Shown here: in pieces, positions 14,029 to 22,831 of the stretch
How positions within the stretch are numbered: the first letter of the stretch is position 1
Layout: every line of letters begins with the position of its first letter
NCBI GenBank assembly: GCA_964460655.1
Contig: CAYWSH010000036.1
Span: 1 to 27,412, forward strand
Direction of reading: 5' to 3'
DNA length: 27,412 nt
Source of the DNA: CAVUAF01 sp964460655
GTDB lineage: Bacteria; Acidobacteriota; Terriglobia; Terriglobales; Acidobacteriaceae
The notes under the pieces: generated by a model
Seen by the model: the letters and a program-made list of their open reading frames with translations, nothing else
What the model was told of the DNA's origin: nothing
Databases searched by the model: none
Program-made: the position numbers and the translations under genes

Positions 14029-14724
14029 ATGCGGGTCGAGTGTCTCCTGGTCGCGCGTGACCCCAACCTGCTGCGCATGCTGACGTCGTCGCTGACGCAG
14101 CTGGGCATCGATGCCAACGTGTGTCCCGACGCGGAAGAGGCGGCCGACTGGCTGCATCGCAGCAAGTTCGATTCCGTGATGGTGGACTGCGTAGAGTTTG
14201 ATCTGGAAGGGCCGCGACTGCTGCAGAAGATCCGCCGGGCCGCGCCGAACTCCCGCTCGGTGATCGTGGCCATCGTGGACAACGAGACGACGCCGGTGCA
14301 ACGCGGCGCACTGGGCGCGCACTTCGTGCTCGAGCGTCCGCTGCAGCCGGACATGTTGTCGCGCAGCCTGCGCGCGGCGCGCTCGCTGATGATCCAGGAG
14401 AACCGGCGCTACTTCCGCCATCCGGTGGACATGCCGGCGTGGCTCATCAAGAGCTCGAGCGAGACTCGCGTCCAGTTGACCAACGTAAGCATGGGCGGAC
14501 TGGCCTTCCAGATGGAGCGCAAGAGCGTCGAGATCGGCTGGACCGGCCAGGTGGACTTCACCATCCCCGGCCAGCGCGAGCGCGCGCAGTTCAAGGCCGA
14601 AGTCGTCTGGATGAATGAGCACCTGAAGGGCGGCGTGAAGTTCGTCCACATACCGGCGAAGCAGCGGCAGGATTTCGAGAACTGGCTGGCCGACATGCGC
14701 GGCGAGCCGAAGAACTTGCGCTAG
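14029..14724 (+). CDS. Degenerate receiver domain fused to PilZ
   Basis: 231 residues. The first 120 form a receiver-like fold: R10-D11 replace the acidic pair, D53 (VMVDCVEF) keeps the phosphoacceptor position, and R103-P104 replaces the usual Lys-Pro. PilZ follows with R126-x3-R130 (RRYFR) and N152-V-S-M-G-G, the two motifs that bind cyclic di-GMP. This suggests a c-di-GMP effector whose receiver may signal without normal phosphorylation. No strong ribosome site is visible. It overlaps a membrane protein gene by four bases at its 3' end (convergent). Motility or exopolysaccharide control is plausible but not shown. Confidence 0.82.
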   Translation: MRVECLLVARDPNLLRMLTSSLTQLGIDANVCPDAEEAADWLHRSKFDSVMVDCVEFDLEGPRLLQKIRRAAPNSRSVIVAIVDNETTPVQRGALGAHFVLERPLQPDMLSRSLRAARSLMIQENRRYFRHPVDMPAWLIKSSSETRVQLTNVSMGGLAFQMERKSVEIGWTGQVDFTIPGQRERAQFKAEVVWMNEHLKGGVKFVHIPAKQRQDFENWLADMRGEPKNLR

Positions 14725-15413
14725 TCGGCGGCCTCGTCGGCGTACCAGCGCGCGGTGCGCGGCAGCTTGCCGAGCGCCGTCACCGCAAAGACCAGACCGG
14801 CGACTACGATGAACACCGCCAGGCGCGCGGCGTTAAGCACGTCGCCGGTGAGTCCCAACCGGCTGCCCAGCCGCCACATCGCCCAGCTCGCCAGTTGCGA
14901 CGGAACCACGGTCCAGATGGCGACGTAGAACCAGGCTTTCTCCGCGCCTTCCCCACGCGTGGAGCGGCGCGCACGCGGCGTCCAGTCGAGCGCCGTGGCG
15001 AGCACGATCGCGAGCGCCAGCGGGTAGTAGAGCCAGGTGTAGAGCGCGTTGATCACCCAACGCCCGGTCATCACGGCGACGACCAGCCCGATGAAGTTCA
15101 GCGTGAAAGGGACGAGCAGATCGATCCACGCCGCGGTGTAGCACACCACGCGATACCAGAGGTTCGGCTGCTCCTCGCCGTAGAAGATGATGTAGGGTTG
15201 CGGTTCGGAGCCGGGCAGGCGACCGACGGCGGCGCGCCATGCGCAGACGATCGTCACGATGGCTAGCCACCACACGTGGCGCCGGTCAGGGCCGTGCTGG
15301 TAGAGCGCAGAGGTCAGGTGCCCGGGCAGGATGAAGAACACCCAGATCCAGATGGGAACGTGCAGCACCCGATAGTAGCCCTTGTTGCGCACCCGCTCGA
15401 CCACACGCTTCAT
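14721..15413 (-). CDS. Integral membrane protein of unknown function
   Basis: 230 residues with about five membrane helices: IWIWVFFILPGHLTSAL, VWWLAIVTIVCAW, LLVPFTLNFIGLVVAVM, LYYPLALAIVLATAL and LAVFIVVAGLVFAVTAL, with a weaker one near WFYVAIWTVVPSQLASW. A loop contains PQPYIIFYGEEQPNLWYR. The N-terminus is basic (MKRVVERVRNKG). No catalytic motif or known family is recognised. It converges on the REC-PilZ gene and lies downstream of the alpha/beta hydrolase on the same strand, with a 36-base gap, so the two may share a transcript. Confidence 0.7.
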   Translation of the reverse strand: MKRVVERVRNKGYYRVLHVPIWIWVFFILPGHLTSALYQHGPDRRHVWWLAIVTIVCAWRAAVGRLPGSEPQPYIIFYGEEQPNLWYRVVCYTAAWIDLLVPFTLNFIGLVVAVMTGRWVINALYTWLYYPLALAIVLATALDWTPRARRSTRGEGAEKAWFYVAIWTVVPSQLASWAMWRLGSRLGLTGDVLNAARLAVFIVVAGLVFAVTALGKLPRTARWYADEAAD

Positions 15414-15449
15414 CCGCAGGAAACCTCGCTGAACGGCCAGTATAGCTTG

Positions 15450-16226
15450 CTACTTAAGTAGCGCGAGGATGGTCTTCGCCACCGTGGGCCAGACGGCAGA
15501 GAGGGGATCGATGACATCGAAGTGATCGCCGGGCAGGGTGATGAGCTCGACCTTTTCGTGCGCGCGTTTCTTGCGCTCGGCATACTTGGTGGCCATTTCC
15601 AGCGGCACGATGTTGTCGCGCGTGCCGTGCACGATGCGCTGTGGTACGGCGATCGGAGTCTCGATGGGCGAGGCTTCGCGGTAATGATCGGCAACATTTT
15701 CCGGAGTGCCGCCGAGGAAGTCGGCGGCCGCGTCGTTGCTCATCTTCAACTCGTGGGCGCGACGCATGTCAGTGACGGCGGCAAGTGAGACCACGCCGCG
15801 GAGCCACGGCTGGTGCGCGGCGAGGCACAAGGCCAACTGTCCGCCGGCGGAGTGACCCACGACGACGACTTTGTCAACCGCCAGCGAGCGCTCGCGGGTG
15901 ATCTGGTGGATGTAGAGCAGCGCGTTCGTTACGTCTTCAAAGCTGCCGGGCCAGCCACCGCCCTCATTGCCCACGCGGCGGTATTCGACGTTCCACGTCA
16001 CGATGCCCGCTTGCGTGAGCGCCGCACAAAGATGGCCGGCGTGCTTCAGGTCGTAGCGTGCCCGCCAGTAGCCGCCATGGATGTTCACCACGAGGCCCTT
16101 CGCGTTGCCACCCGGAGGCAGCCGCAGCTCGCCAAACTGGTTGGGATCGTTGCCGTAAATGAGGCGCGCATCGGCCGGTAGAGCCGGTCGAGTGAGCACG
16201 GTTTCGCTGTTATGCGGGGTTTGCAT
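15450..16226 (-). CDS. Alpha/beta hydrolase (kynurenine formamidase/BD-FAE-like)
   Basis: 258 residues. The oxyanion motif H50-G-G-Y-W, nucleophile elbow G-H-S126-A-G-G and the later D204 (GTRDNIVP) and H235 (GDHFDVID) make a complete catalytic triad. The HGGYW motif with W is typical of the kynurenine formamidase-like and feruloyl-esterase-like branch. No signal peptide, so probably cytoplasmic. There are no tryptophan-catabolism genes nearby, so the substrate stays open: N-formylkynurenine or a small ester/amide. It is divergent from the PEP-CTERM gene. Confidence 0.85.
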   Translation of the reverse strand: MQTPHNSETVLTRPALPADARLIYGNDPNQFGELRLPPGGNAKGLVVNIHGGYWRARYDLKHAGHLCAALTQAGIVTWNVEYRRVGNEGGGWPGSFEDVTNALLYIHQITRERSLAVDKVVVVGHSAGGQLALCLAAHQPWLRGVVSLAAVTDMRRAHELKMSNDAAADFLGGTPENVADHYREASPIETPIAVPQRIVHGTRDNIVPLEMATKYAERKKRAHEKVELITLPGDHFDVIDPLSAVWPTVAKTILALLK

Positions 16227-16401
16227 TTTCCGCCGTTGAGGTTAACATCCCAAAGCGGCCTTTTCGGTCAGGTTCCAGCCGGGAAGGGAAGGCGGTCGCC
16301 GGAGTTGCAAATGTTTGCATAATTCCTGGTGAGAAGCCGTCCTGTGCAGATTTAAGTGATTGATTAATAAGCAATTATGGTTTGTCCGGCCCGACTGGGC
16401 T

Positions 16402-16417
16402 TGGTATTTGAATTGCA
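16402..16417 (+). promoter_or_regulatory. Sigma54-type -24/-12 promoter candidate
   Basis: TGGTATTTGAATTGCA matches the TGG-N8-TTGCA pattern with GG at -24 and GC at -12 exactly spaced. It lies 60 bases before the PEP-CTERM gene. In characterised exosortase bacteria, PEP-CTERM genes are controlled by sigma54 with the PrsK/PrsR pair, which supports the match. The upstream activator site is not identified. Confidence 0.5.
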
Positions 16418-16477
16418 CTTAGCAGCGGTGGCTGAATAGGTCTTCCCGGCCATGTGGTAAGGAGACGGGTGGTTAAG

Positions 16478-17233
16478 ATGCGTAAGCTAGCAATCGTTTT
16501 GACCGTCGCAGCGCTGGTACTGACTGGTTCCGCGGCTTTCGCCAATTCGGTCACCTTCACGGCAACGCAGAATGGGAACCAGAACCTGGGTCTCATGAGC
16601 GGCACGATGACCCTGACGGCGGGCGCTGGCGTGATCAACATCAGCGTGATCAATCTTGTTTCCGATCCGGGAGCGGGCTCGCAGGTCATCACCGGCCTGG
16701 AGCTGTCGCTGAACCACAACTCGTCGCTGTACAGCGCGGTGCACAACAGCACCACCATGACGAGCAACGGCCTGGCGATCGACGTCAATTCCGACGGCAC
16801 CTACCAGGTGCTGGGCAACGTCAACCCGACGAATTGGGTGATGGACAACTCGTTCTTCTCCGGTGGCCTCGCGCTGTGCGCGCATGATTGCGGTGGCTGG
16901 CACCCGCAGGGCATCATCGGTGCGCCGGGCAGCGATGGCTTGTACAGCGGCGCCTCATCGATCTCGAACGCGTCCCACAGCCCTGAGCTGCAAGGCATCC
17001 AGGGCCAGCCGGTCACGTTCCACATTTACGCCAATGGCATCACGACCAATACGGACTTGACGACGCTGATCAGCGGCGCGAACTTCGTGTTCGGCACGGA
17101 AGGCACGGTAGTGAGTGCCGGTCCGCCGCCGCCGCCGCCGGGCAACGTTCCGGAGCCGGGCTCGGTCATGCTGCTGGGTAGCGGGCTCCTCGGGCTTGGA
17201 CGTATGATCCGCCGTAAATCTTCGGCTTCTTAA
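16478..17233 (+). CDS. PEP-CTERM surface protein
   Basis: 251 residues. Signal peptide MRKLAIVLTVAALVLTGSAAFA, then a beta-rich Gly/Asn/Ser/Thr domain, a run of prolines, and the sorting tail NVPEPGSVMLLGSGLLGLGR, ending in M-I-R-R-K and a short polar tail: VPEP motif, membrane helix, basic cluster. Such tails are cut by an exosortase/EpsH-type enzyme and the protein is exported or attached to exopolysaccharide. The start was set at ATG 16478; GTG 16469 (four bases after GGAG) is a good alternative adding three residues. It is preceded by a sigma54-like promoter and followed by a terminator. The exosortase itself is outside the window. Confidence 0.92.
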   Translation: MRKLAIVLTVAALVLTGSAAFANSVTFTATQNGNQNLGLMSGTMTLTAGAGVINISVINLVSDPGAGSQVITGLELSLNHNSSLYSAVHNSTTMTSNGLAIDVNSDGTYQVLGNVNPTNWVMDNSFFSGGLALCAHDCGGWHPQGIIGAPGSDGLYSGASSISNASHSPELQGIQGQPVTFHIYANGITTNTDLTTLISGANFVFGTEGTVVSAGPPPPPPGNVPEPGSVMLLGSGLLGLGRMIRRKSSAS

Positions 17234-17250
17234 GGGTTGTTTTGCACCCG

Positions 17251-17278
17251 AAAGCCCCGGCCAAGAGCCGGGGCTTTT
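17251..17278 (+). terminator. Rho-independent terminator after the PEP-CTERM gene
   Basis: An 11-bp perfect stem (17251-17261 with 67-77, AAAGCCCCGGC/GCCGGGGCTTT), a 5-base loop and a short T run, 18 bases after the stop. It separates the PEP-CTERM gene from the TPR gene. Confidence 0.9.
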
Positions 17279-17370
17279 GTTCTGCCGGCACGTACCTAAC
17301 GTCATTAGCGGGGTTCACGCCGCTCCCGTATACTCGAAGTATTCCCGCTGCAGCGCTCAGTAGGTCGTCT

Positions 17371-19674
17371 ATGCGATGCGATCAGGTAGCACGGATTCTG
17401 GTCTGCTCAGCCCTGGCGCTGGCAACGGCCTGCAGTCCGAGCCTCGACGCGCGTAAGCAGAAGTACTTCAAGAGTGGGCAGAAGTTCGCTGAGGCCGGCA
17501 AGTATCGTGAAGCCTCCCTCCAGTTCCTGAACGCCATTCAGCTCGATGCGCGCTACGCCGAGGCACACTATCAACTCGGCAAGGTGGCCCTACAGCTGGG
17601 GGACATGCAGACCGCCTTCTTCGAGTTCCAGCAGACTGCAGAACTTACTCCCGACAACCTGGATGCGCAGGTGCAATACGGCAACCTATCGCTGGCGCGG
17701 GGCGACGTGAAGACGGCGCGGCAGAAGGCCGACCTCGTGCTCCAGAAACAGCCCGGCAACGTGGAGGCGCGCCTGCTGATGGCTGACGTGCTGGGCGCCA
17801 GTGGCCAGCCGGCTGAGGCCCTGACGCACGTGCAGGCGGCCATCAAGGCGGCGCCTGACCGCGCCGAGCCGTATATCGGCCTGGCGCATCAACAACTGGT
17901 TGCGGGCCAGTCTGAGCAGGCAGAGAACAGCTTCAAGCAGGCACTCAAGCTCGACTCCAAGAACCTCGACACGCTGATCGGGCTGGCGACGCTCTACCAA
18001 TCGCAGAAGCGCTGGCCGGAGGCGGAGAAGACGCTGCGCGACGCCATCGCGGCCGACCCCAAGGACGTACAACCGCGGATCGGCCTGGTCATGATCTTTC
18101 TGGCCCAGGGGCGCAATGCGGAAGCCGAGCAGGTAGCGCGCGACGCCAAGGCCAGCATTGCCGACAATGCGAACGGCTACCGCATGCTGGGCAACTACTA
18201 CATCTGGGCGAACGACGTGCCGCGCGCCCTCGCCGAGTACGCCGCGTTGAAGACGCGCTATGCGCGGGACTACCAGATCAAGAAGACGTACACGCAGCTG
18301 TTGATCCTCAGCGACCGGCTGGATGAAGCGGAGGCGTTGAACACGGAAGTGCTCTCGGTGGTGGGCTTCGACGCGGAGGCGCTGGTGGAGAAGGGCGAGA
18401 TCCTGATCCGCCGCGGCAAGCCGAATGATGCGGTCTCACCGCTGCAACAGGCCCTGCGCTCGGATAACGAGAATTACCTGGCGCACTTCTACCTCGGCAT
18501 GGCGCTGGGAATGATCGGAGACCTTGTCGGCGCGGAGCGCGAATGGAATGACGCGGCACGCCTGCAGCCGAACCGCGCGGAGCCACAACTCCTGCTGGCG
18601 AACCTGGCCGCGCGCAAGGAAGACCTCAACCTGTTTAACCGGTCCACCGCACGCATCATGCAACTGGCGCCGAATTCGGCGGCGAGCCTGGTGCTGAAGG
18701 CGAGTTCGGCCATCGCGCACCGCGACCTGCCGGCGGCCGAGGGATTCTTCAAACAAGCCATTGCGGCGGAGCCGAAGAACGCCCTGCCGTACACGGGACT
18801 CGGAGAGCTCCGTTTGGTGCAGCGCAACTTCGCCGAGGGCGAGCGCTTGTTGACGCAGGCGCTGGAACTGGAACCCGGGAATTCGCGCGCCCTGCAGATG
18901 CTGCTCGGGTTGTGGACGTCGAAGGGCGAGAACGCGAAGGCGTTGGAGCGCGTGAATCAACAGATCGCGAAGGCGCCCACGAACAGCAACTATTACCTGA
19001 TGCTGGGCGTCCTGCAATACAACCAGAAGGACTACCCGGCAGCGGAGAAGTCATTCCAGGTAGCGCTGCAACTGAGCGCGCGCAACAATGATGCGTGGAG
19101 GTTCCTCGGCCAGAGCCAGGCGACGCGGGGCGCAGTCGAGCAAACGCTGGTCACGTACCAGAAGTGGGCCGACGCGATGACGGGCGAACCGCTGCCCTAT
19201 GTCCTGATGGGGCAGATCTACGATGAGAAGGGCGACTGGAAGAAAGCGCAGGAGTTCTACACGAAGGCGCTGGCACGCGACACCGACAACCCGATCGCCG
19301 CGAACAATCTCGGCTACTCGATGCTCGAGCACGGTGGTGACGTGAACCTGGCGCTCTCCTACGGCCTGACGGCGCGCAAGGCCAGCCAGAACGCGCCCGC
19401 GTTCGCCGACACGGTCGGTTGGGCGTACTACCGCAAGGGGCAGTATCAGCTTGCCGCTTATGTGCTGGAAGATGCGGTGAAGCGCCTGCCGACCGACCCG
19501 AGCCTCCGCTTTCACCTTGGGTTGTCATACCAGAAGCTGAAGCAGTGGGACAAAGCGCAGGCGGAGCTGAAGAAGGCCCTGGAACTGGATTCAAAGTCAC
19601 CGCAAGCCGACGAGGCGCGCAAAGCGCTGCAGGAAGTGGAGAGCAAATCAGTCGGTGGGACGACAGCGGGCTAG
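17371..19674 (+). CDS. Large TPR lipoprotein (PEP-CTERM system PrsT-like)
   Basis: 767 residues. ATG 17371 starts a lipoprotein signal with lipobox LATAC (lipidated Cys about residue 22). The rest is about 20 tetratricopeptide repeats, such as KYREASLQFLNAIQLDARYAEAHYQLG and KDYPAAEKSFQVALQLSARN. The opening (KQKYFKSGQKFAEAGKYREA) and total size match PrsT-type TPR proteins of exosortase systems, which sit near PEP-CTERM genes. A scaffold in the periplasm for polysaccharide or protein export is likely. It could equally be a general TPR lipoprotein; neighbouring the PEP-CTERM gene favours the first reading. Confidence 0.82.
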   Translation: MRCDQVARILVCSALALATACSPSLDARKQKYFKSGQKFAEAGKYREASLQFLNAIQLDARYAEAHYQLGKVALQLGDMQTAFFEFQQTAELTPDNLDAQVQYGNLSLARGDVKTARQKADLVLQKQPGNVEARLLMADVLGASGQPAEALTHVQAAIKAAPDRAEPYIGLAHQQLVAGQSEQAENSFKQALKLDSKNLDTLIGLATLYQSQKRWPEAEKTLRDAIAADPKDVQPRIGLVMIFLAQGRNAEAEQVARDAKASIADNANGYRMLGNYYIWANDVPRALAEYAALKTRYARDYQIKKTYTQLLILSDRLDEAEALNTEVLSVVGFDAEALVEKGEILIRRGKPNDAVSPLQQALRSDNENYLAHFYLGMALGMIGDLVGAEREWNDAARLQPNRAEPQLLLANLAARKEDLNLFNRSTARIMQLAPNSAASLVLKASSAIAHRDLPAAEGFFKQAIAAEPKNALPYTGLGELRLVQRNFAEGERLLTQALELEPGNSRALQMLLGLWTSKGENAKALERVNQQIAKAPTNSNYYLMLGVLQYNQKDYPAAEKSFQVALQLSARNNDAWRFLGQSQATRGAVEQTLVTYQKWADAMTGEPLPYVLMGQIYDEKGDWKKAQEFYTKALARDTDNPIAANNLGYSMLEHGGDVNLALSYGLTARKASQNAPAFADTVGWAYYRKGQYQLAAYVLEDAVKRLPTDPSLRFHLGLSYQKLKQWDKAQAELKKALELDSKSPQADEARKALQEVESKSVGGTTAG

Positions 19675-19680
19675 CAGCGC

Positions 19681-20871
19681 CTAACGCACGATCTCGCCGT
19701 CTTCGGCTTCGGCGGCACGCATCTCGTCGATGAAATCAGCCAGCGACAGCCGCAGGTTCCCTGCATTCGTGGCGTAGAGCAAGCCTGCGTTTATCTCGAC
19801 TTTGCCTTCGCGGATGAAGCCCTCGATGACGGTGTCGAAGTCCTGCATGCCGTCGATAGCGCCTTCGCGCATGGCGTCGAGCAGCGTCTTGCCCTCGCTC
19901 TCGCCCTTTTCCACATAATCGCGCGTGCGCATGGTGGAGCGCAGGATCTCGACGGCCGCGATGCGGCCACCGCCGGGCTTCGGCAGCAGGCGCTGCGAGA
20001 CGAAAAAGCGGAACGAGTTGGCGAGGCGCGAGCGGATGGCCGCCTGATCGGTCATCGGGAAGACGCCGATGATGCGCTCCACCGTCTTCGACGCGTCAAT
20101 GGTGTGGAGCGTGGAGAACACGAGGTGGCCGGTCTCAGCGGCCGTGAGCGCGATTTCGATGGTCTCTTTGTCGCGCATCTCGCCGACCAGGATCACCTTG
20201 GGCGCCTGGCGCAGAGCGGCGCGCAAGGCGAGCGCGAACGTCGGCGTGTCATTGTGCAACTCGCGTTGGTGGATGGTGCCCATCTTGTGCTGATGCAGGA
20301 ACTCGATCGGGTCCTCGATGGTGAGGATGTGCTCCGACTTCGTGCTGTTGATGATGTCGATGATGGCGGCGAGCGTGGACGATTTGCCGGAACCGGTCGG
20401 CCCGGTGACGAGCACGATGCCGTTCTTCAGCGGGCAGATCTCCTTCAGGACTTCCGGCAAGCCGAGTTCTTCGAAAGTCGGGATCTTTGCCGGGATGACG
20501 CGCATCACGATGGCGAATGAGCCGCGTTGCCGGAAGATGTTCACGCGGAAGCGGCAGAGCTTCGGGACCGAATACGAAAGGTCGGTCGAGCCGTCTTCCT
20601 TCAGGGTGCTGAGCGCGATCTTGTTTTGGCCGATGAGGTCGCCGGCGATGCGCTGCGTGTCGTCAGGCATGAGCACGCCGACCTCGGGAATCTCGACCAC
20701 GGTCAGATGTCCGCTGACCTCCACCTGCGGCGGGCGCCCGGGCGATAGGATCAAGTCGCTGATCCCGGGATGACTGTTCACCATGGCGGTGACGATCTGC
20801 ATCGTCGGGACTACCGGCTTGGCAGGCGCGGCTGATGGGGCCGCGGCGGCTGGGTTGGCGGGCGTTGCCAT
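19681..20871 (-). CDS. pilT: PilT twitching-motility retraction ATPase
   Basis: 396 residues. A Pro/Ala-rich N-terminal tail of about 22 residues precedes the usual PilT fold. Walker A GPTGSGKSS (157-165), Asp box TIEDPIEF, Walker B-like VILVGEMRD (226-234), His box HLVFSTLHT (249-257) and the PilT-specific AIRSRLA (278-284) are all present. It hydrolyses ATP to depolymerise type IV pili at the inner membrane. No other pilus gene is in the window, so it is probably an orphan PilT, or a PilU-like paralogue. It converges on the TPR gene. Confidence 0.94.
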   Translation of the reverse strand: MATPANPAAAAPSAAPAKPVVPTMQIVTAMVNSHPGISDLILSPGRPPQVEVSGHLTVVEIPEVGVLMPDDTQRIAGDLIGQNKIALSTLKEDGSTDLSYSVPKLCRFRVNIFRQRGSFAIVMRVIPAKIPTFEELGLPEVLKEICPLKNGIVLVTGPTGSGKSSTLAAIIDIINSTKSEHILTIEDPIEFLHQHKMGTIHQRELHNDTPTFALALRAALRQAPKVILVGEMRDKETIEIALTAAETGHLVFSTLHTIDASKTVERIIGVFPMTDQAAIRSRLANSFRFFVSQRLLPKPGGGRIAAVEILRSTMRTRDYVEKGESEGKTLLDAMREGAIDGMQDFDTVIEGFIREGKVEINAGLLYATNAGNLRLSLADFIDEMRAAEAEDGEIVR

Positions 20872-20971
20872 CGGAAGGACCTCGAACGCGTCGTCGGGCG
20901 AAGTTCGGGCAGCATAGCAGAAAATGGCGGCGCCTTAGTGGTCTAACGACTCCAGCGTTTAGGATTCCAGC

Positions 20972-21691
20972 GTGTCCTTCTGGTCCTCAACGCTGGCCGC
21001 GCGTTGGCGCGATGCCCGTGGTCGCAGGCTCGTTGCGCTGCGTGAATTCGCGGGCGACTTGTGGCAGTTCTTGCGGGAGACAACACCGGCGCGGCGCCGT
21101 GCGCGCTACGGCGATCTCGATTACGACTTCGAACAGCAAGTGAATACGAGCGCTGGCCCCACGTCATTGGGCGAGCGCTGGGCCGGCGCGCTGGCGGGAG
21201 GCGGATATCAGCCGGCGGATCCGGAGCTGTTTCGCGCGACGATCGCCGAGCTGCCGATCCACCCGGCGGAGTTCACTTTCATCGACTTGGGCTGCGGCAA
21301 AGGACGAGCGCTGCTATTGGCAGCGGAAGCCGGCTTCCGGCACATCATCGGCGTGGAGTTGCTACCCTCCCTGCATCATCTGGCGGAGGAGAATGTTCAT
21401 CAGTATGGGTTGCAGTCGGGCACGCAGGCGCGCATCTCGCTGTGGTGCGAAGACGCGCGCATCTTCGCGTTCCCGAGCGAGCCGACTGTCCTGTTCCTGT
21501 TCAATCCGTTCCCGGAGGCAACGCTGGCAGCGGTACTTGATCGCTTCGAGACATCGCTGGCGGCGATGCCGCGAGCGGCGTGGATCGTTTACCACAATCC
21601 CGTTCATGAAGCGGTCTTGCGGGCACGCGGCGAATGGGAACGCGTCGCCGGCGATCTGCGCAGTTGCGCTTACAAATATGTAGGGAACTAG
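20972..21691 (+). CDS. Class I SAM-dependent methyltransferase
   Basis: 239 residues from a GTG at 20972 with AGGA seven bases upstream. Motif I FIDLGCGKGRALLLA (about 103-117) and the acidic residue E129 (GVEL) define a Rossmann-like SAM site; motif IV-like LFLFNPF replaces the D/N-P-P-Y of N-methylases. The N-terminus is basic and Trp-rich. The substrate cannot be read. It diverges from pilT and converges with the VWA gene, each with little spacing. Confidence 0.85.
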   Translation: MSFWSSTLAARWRDARGRRLVALREFAGDLWQFLRETTPARRRARYGDLDYDFEQQVNTSAGPTSLGERWAGALAGGGYQPADPELFRATIAELPIHPAEFTFIDLGCGKGRALLLAAEAGFRHIIGVELLPSLHHLAEENVHQYGLQSGTQARISLWCEDARIFAFPSEPTVLFLFNPFPEATLAAVLDRFETSLAAMPRAAWIVYHNPVHEAVLRARGEWERVAGDLRSCAYKYVGN

Positions 21692-21697
21692 AGGCGA

Positions 21698-22807
21698 CTA
21701 CTGGCGCGGCGCGAAGTAGCCTTTGCGCGAGCGCACGTGCAGGTCTTTTTTCTTCTGCGCGACGATGTCGATGGAGCGGTAGCGGCCATCGCGCTGGAAG
21801 TCAGCGGGCCGGTACGAGACGGCGTACTGACTGCGCAACTCGTCCTGGATGGCGTTGAAGTAGCCCGGAATGTCCTGGTCCTTGAAGGGAAAAAAGGCGC
21901 GTCCGCCGGTGGCTTCGGCCATGCGCTCCAGCACCTTGTCGCCACGTTGGCCGACATTGCCGGTGATGTTGGTGCTGATGGCGTAGATGATGACCTCGGC
22001 GCGCTGGGCCATCTCGATGGCTTCTTCGCGCGTCGCGCGGCTTTGGTTATCGTCGCCGTCGCTGACCAGCACGATGGCGCGGCGCACACTCATTTCCGGG
22101 TCGATCTTCGCCAGCTTGTCGCGGCAGACGTAGTAGACCGCGTCGTAGAGCGCCGTGCCGCCGCCGGGGCGCAGCAGGCGGACGCCATTGGTCAGCTTCT
22201 CCGTGCTGTCGGTGAAGTCCTGCGTCACCTCCACCGTGCTGTCGAATCCGAGGACGAACCCCTTGTCCTTTTTCGGGCGCACGATCTGGCTGAGGAACTC
22301 GACGGCTGCTTCCTGCTCGAAGCGGAAGCGCTCGCGGATAGAGTTGCTGGCGTCGATCACCAGGCCGACGCGCAGCGGCAGGTCGGTCTCGGCGCGGAAG
22401 CTCACCACCTGCTGCGGCGGGCGCTTGTCGTCGAGTACCTGGATGTCGTCCTGTTTCAGATCTTTGATGAAGTGGCCGCGCTTGTCGGTGACGGTGAAGA
22501 CCACGTTCACTTCGCTGACCTGACGGCGGATCGTAGTGATGTCGGAGGACGCGTCTTCAGTCGTGGTGGTCTTCGGTGGTTGCGCGTTGGGGTCGGTCGG
22601 AACGACGTCTTGCTGCCCGGCGGGCTTAGCCGGCGCCGCGTTCTGGGGCGGCTGGCCAGGCGGGGCCGGCGTCGGTTGCTGCACCGGCTTCGGTGCAGGC
22701 TTCGGTAGCTTGGCGGCCGAGGGAGCGGACGGAAGTTCTTCGTTCTGCGCGCACGCAGATGCCGCGAGGCCAAGGCAGAATGCTGCAATGAGAAGCTGGG
22801 TCCGCAT
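21698..22807 (-). CDS. Secreted VWFA-related-domain protein
   Basis: 369 residues from ATG 22807, followed by signal MRTQLLIAAFCLGLAASACA. A Pro/Ala/Gln-rich linker (about 25-80) leads to a beta-strand region (VNVVFTVTDKRGHFI) and a von Willebrand A domain with the full metal site: D152-A-S154-N-S156, T218 in RPGGGTALYD, and D250 (VSDGDDNQ). The end reads RYRSIDIVAQKKKDLHVRSR. This matches the acidobacterial VWFA-related family of secreted adhesion-like proteins. The partner is unknown. No ribosome site is seen; the -10-like box at 22826-22831 suggests a very short leader. Confidence 0.88.
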   Translation of the reverse strand: MRTQLLIAAFCLGLAASACAQNEELPSAPSAAKLPKPAPKPVQQPTPAPPGQPPQNAAPAKPAGQQDVVPTDPNAQPPKTTTTEDASSDITTIRRQVSEVNVVFTVTDKRGHFIKDLKQDDIQVLDDKRPPQQVVSFRAETDLPLRVGLVIDASNSIRERFRFEQEAAVEFLSQIVRPKKDKGFVLGFDSTVEVTQDFTDSTEKLTNGVRLLRPGGGTALYDAVYYVCRDKLAKIDPEMSVRRAIVLVSDGDDNQSRATREEAIEMAQRAEVIIYAISTNITGNVGQRGDKVLERMAEATGGRAFFPFKDQDIPGYFNAIQDELRSQYAVSYRPADFQRDGRYRSIDIVAQKKKDLHVRSRKGYFAPRQ

Positions 22808-22825
22808 CTTTAATATTTGATTCTC

Positions 22826-22831
22826 ATTATA
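22826..22831 (-). promoter_or_regulatory. Candidate -10 box of the VWA gene
   Basis: TATAAT, 18 bases before the ATG at 22807, includes the TAA stop of the upstream pseudouridine synthase. No good -35 is visible at 17 bases. Transcription would begin only about 12 bases before the ATG, which fits the missing ribosome site. Confidence 0.3.
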
